NCBI GenBank assembly: GCA_016284115.1
Contig: JAEEOD010000262.1
Span: 1 to 6,953, forward strand
Origin: Bacteroidaceae bacterium
Lineage (GTDB): Bacteria > Bacteroidota > Bacteroidia > Bacteroidales > Bacteroidaceae
DNA length: 6,953 nucleotides
Reading direction: 5' to 3'
In this document: positions 6,172-6,953 of the stretch, in pieces
Position numbering within the stretch: the stretch's first letter is position 1
Layout: every line of letters begins with the position of its first letter
Position numbers and translations under genes: made by a program
Notes under the pieces: model-generated
The model's input: the letters and a program-made list of their open reading frames with translations, nothing else
Told to the model about the DNA's origin: nothing
Database searches by the model: none

Positions 6172-6953
6172 TTGAGATTTAGAGCTATCATATTATTATT
6201 AAGCATTGTGTCACTTCTATCCTTTACTATGGATGCAAGTGCGCAACGCCGTCGTAATACCCGTGTGTCACCCCTTAATACAGAGGAGACCAATCCTGTT
6301 TTGCCCTCTGACTCATTAGCGCTTGATTCATTAGCGCTCGACTCATTAGCGCTCGACTCTTTGGCGACTGACTCATTAGCGACAGACAGTGTTCCCCAAC
6401 GAAAGGAATCCATCACTGCTCCTGTCGATTTCGAGGCTTCCGACTCTATCGTTTTTACGCAAAATGGTTTTGCCCACCTCTATGGAGAGGGAAAGGTTAC
6501 TTATGAGCAAATCAACTTGGCTGCTGATGTAATCTCTATGAACATCGACAGTACTACCGTTTTTGCCTATGGACGTGAAGACTCGTTGGGAGTTGTACAA
6601 GGAAAGCCTGTCTTTACTGAAGGGGAAACACCCTATGAGACCAACCAGATACGTTATAACTTTACTAGCAAAAAAGGTATTATAAGCAACATCGTCACTC
6701 AACAGGGTGAAGGTTATGTCATTGGTAATAATGCCAAGAAAGGGGCCAATGATGAGATTTACCTCAAACAGGGTATTTACACCACTTGCGAAAACCATGA
6801 ACACCCCCATTTCTATATGCAGATGACCTATGCAAAGGTGCGTCCAAAGAAGAATGTGGTGACGGGTCCAGCCTATTTAGTGGTGGAAGATGTGCCGTTG
6901 CCCATTGCCGTGCCGTTCTTCTTCTTCCCGTTTAATAGTACTTATTCGTCAGG
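6172..6953 (+). CDS. lptD: LPS-assembly outer-membrane protein LptD (OstA-like), N-terminal part
   Basis: LptD forms the outer-membrane barrel that, with LptE, inserts lipopolysaccharide into the outer leaflet; its N-terminal jellyroll receives LPS from the periplasmic LptA bridge. About 260 residues are visible and the frame is open to the window's right edge; the rest of the jellyroll and the whole barrel lie beyond. From the TTG at 6172 come a signal peptide (RFRAIILLLSIVSLL, cleavage likely after A24 in ASA), five DSLAL/DSLAT repeats at 47-71, and the OstA-like domain from about 86. Recognisable segments are GEGKVTYEQINLAADVISM, GQGEGYV-like turns, the CENHEHPHFY segment near 206-215, and VVTGPAYLVVEDVPLP. 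No ATG is in frame before the signal peptide; the frame is closed upstream by TAG at 6145. ATG at 6229 would remove the signal peptide. The start is therefore inferred and less sure than the identity. Confidence 0.88.
   Translation, partial: MRFRAIILLLSIVSLLSFTMDASAQRRRNTRVSPLNTEETNPVLPSDSLALDSLALDSLALDSLATDSLATDSVPQRKESITAPVDFEASDSIVFTQNGFAHLYGEGKVTYEQINLAADVISMNIDSTTVFAYGREDSLGVVQGKPVFTEGETPYETNQIRYNFTSKKGIISNIVTQQGEGYVIGNNAKKGANDEIYLKQGIYTTCENHEHPHFYMQMTYAKVRPKKNVVTGPAYLVVEDVPLPIAVPFFFFPFNSTYSS
6310..6384 (+). repeat. Five 15-bp tandem repeats inside lptD
   Basis: Five consecutive in-frame 15-bp units encode DSLAL, DSLAL, DSLAL, DSLAT and DSLAT, followed by a partial sixth (DS). Units 1-3 differ at only a few third positions and unit 4 is the most diverged. 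The repeats lie between the signal peptide and the OstA domain, in the mature periplasmic N-terminus. Because the unit is a multiple of three, copy-number change would alter length without breaking the frame. Confidence 0.9.

Noticed and set aside
6132..6810. Two overlapping minus-strand reading frames (6132-6416, with repeated NES/SAN residues, and 6376-6810).
   Set aside because: They are antisense to lptD. The repeated residues are just the reverse complement of its 15-bp tandem repeats, and neither resembles a known protein.

Overview
The window looks like Bacteroidota (Bacteroidales, most likely a Prevotella-like genus). The protein sequences read like that group's versions of DnaA, class II ribonucleotide reductase, MCE protein and LptD. 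Genes lack clear Shine-Dalgarno sequences, and good matches to the Bacteroidota -7 promoter element (TAnnTTTG) sit just upstream of several starts. This is reading from memory of the families, not a database result.

Layout. Positions 1-5420 are read on the minus strand, in transcription order: a secreted N-acetylmuramoyl-L-alanine amidase (5420-4182), an MCE/MlaD-family protein (4169-3264, 12 nt after the amidase), a gap of about 310 bp, dnaA (2948-1536), and a B12-dependent ribonucleotide reductase nrdJ (1511 to beyond position 1, 24 nt after dnaA). From 5525 the plus strand carries an HD-domain phosphohydrolase (5525-6073) and the N-terminal third or so of lptD (about 6172 to beyond 6953). 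The two long partial genes at the edges, nrdJ and lptD, are open to the window ends.

How the genes fit together. There are two themes. The dnaA-nrdJ pair puts the replication initiator and the enzyme that makes its dNTPs in one probable transcript. The amidase, MCE protein and LptD all act on the cell envelope (peptidoglycan cleavage, phospholipid transport, LPS insertion) and flank a short divergent promoter region at 5421-5524. The HD protein between them is of unknown substrate.

I see no mobile element, CRISPR array, tRNA, rRNA or obvious new system. The window is mostly conserved chromosomal core. The points most worth checking are the dnaA-nrdJ linkage, a promoter-like element pointing antisense into the MCE gene, the missing ATG of lptD, and its in-frame 15-bp tandem repeats encoding DSLAL/DSLAT.
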